Origin: Candidatus Bipolaricaulota bacterium
GTDB taxonomy: Bacteria > Bipolaricaulota > Bipolaricaulia > UBA7950 > UBA9294
DNA: 5,465 nt
Reading direction: 5' to 3'
Assembly: GCA_018399865.1 (NCBI GenBank)
Contig: JAGYNL010000194.1
Coordinates: forward strand, 1 to 5,465
Shown: positions 5,457 to 5,465 of the stretch, one piece after another
Layout: each line of letters starts with the position of its first letter
Position numbering within the stretch: the stretch's first letter is position 1
Notes under the pieces: model-generated
What the model saw: the letters and a program-made list of their open reading frames with translations, nothing else
Database searches by the model: none
Told to the model about the DNA's origin: nothing
Program-made: the position numbers and the translations under genes

Positions 5457-5465
5457 GGATTGATT

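Larger units (their letters stand above)
5229..5465. other. Repeat-rich downstream intergenic tail, no gene seen
   Basis: No open frame with a start codon and protein-like content is visible on either strand. The stretch is instead dense with small inverted and direct repeats. GCTAA (5281-5285) can pair with TTAGC (5296-5300), and three more structured blocks listed separately follow. This density is unlike the region upstream of the operon and suggests dispersed repetitive DNA or a small non-autonomous element running past the window end. Confidence 0.55.

Noticed and set aside
1..5465. CRISPR array, tRNA, rRNA or insertion sequence
   Set aside because: I see no regularly spaced repeats, tRNA cloverleaf, rRNA-like stretch or transposase motif in the window.

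Overview
The window holds one complete HAAT-family (LIV-type) ABC importer operon on the plus strand, flanked by two non-coding stretches. Gene order is livH-like permease, livM-like permease, livG-like ATPase, livF-like ATPase, then a LIV-type periplasmic binding protein. All five genes look intact, with the expected motifs and family-typical lengths. The first four are packed very tightly (3-nt gap, 1-nt overlap, 0-nt gap). The binding protein follows after 86 nt and has its own strong ribosome binding site.

Positions 1-412 contain no gene I can support. A near-consensus sigma70 promoter with an extended -10 (413-441) starts the operon and leaves an untranslated leader of about 138 nt. That leader holds a possible 17-codon peptide rich in Leu/Ile/Val codons (499-552), an 8-bp inverted repeat linking the predicted transcript start to the livH Shine-Dalgarno region, and a small dyad (552-562). 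The livF to binding-protein gap contains a second small ORF of 21 codons (3930-3995). It has its own possible ribosome binding site, and its stop codon overlaps the GTG start of the binding protein, the layout expected for translational coupling. After the last gene comes a hairpin terminator candidate (5184-5228) and then a tail dense in inverted and short tandem repeats (5281-5465), which looks like dispersed repetitive DNA.

Function: the binding protein captures an amino acid, probably branched-chain but possibly another HAAT substrate, in the periplasm. It delivers the ligand to the LivH/LivM channel, and LivG/LivF hydrolyse ATP to drive import. No catabolic gene is present to narrow the substrate.

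Organism: a bacterium of moderate GC (low to mid 40s percent by eye) using ATG/GTG starts, Shine-Dalgarno sites and a sigma70-type promoter. The binding protein has a cleavable signal peptide with no lipobox cysteine, which favours a diderm (Gram-negative type) cell. I cannot name the phylum. The transporter is a well-known system. What may be undescribed is the pair of short upstream ORFs and the leader structure, all of which are inferences from sequence alone.
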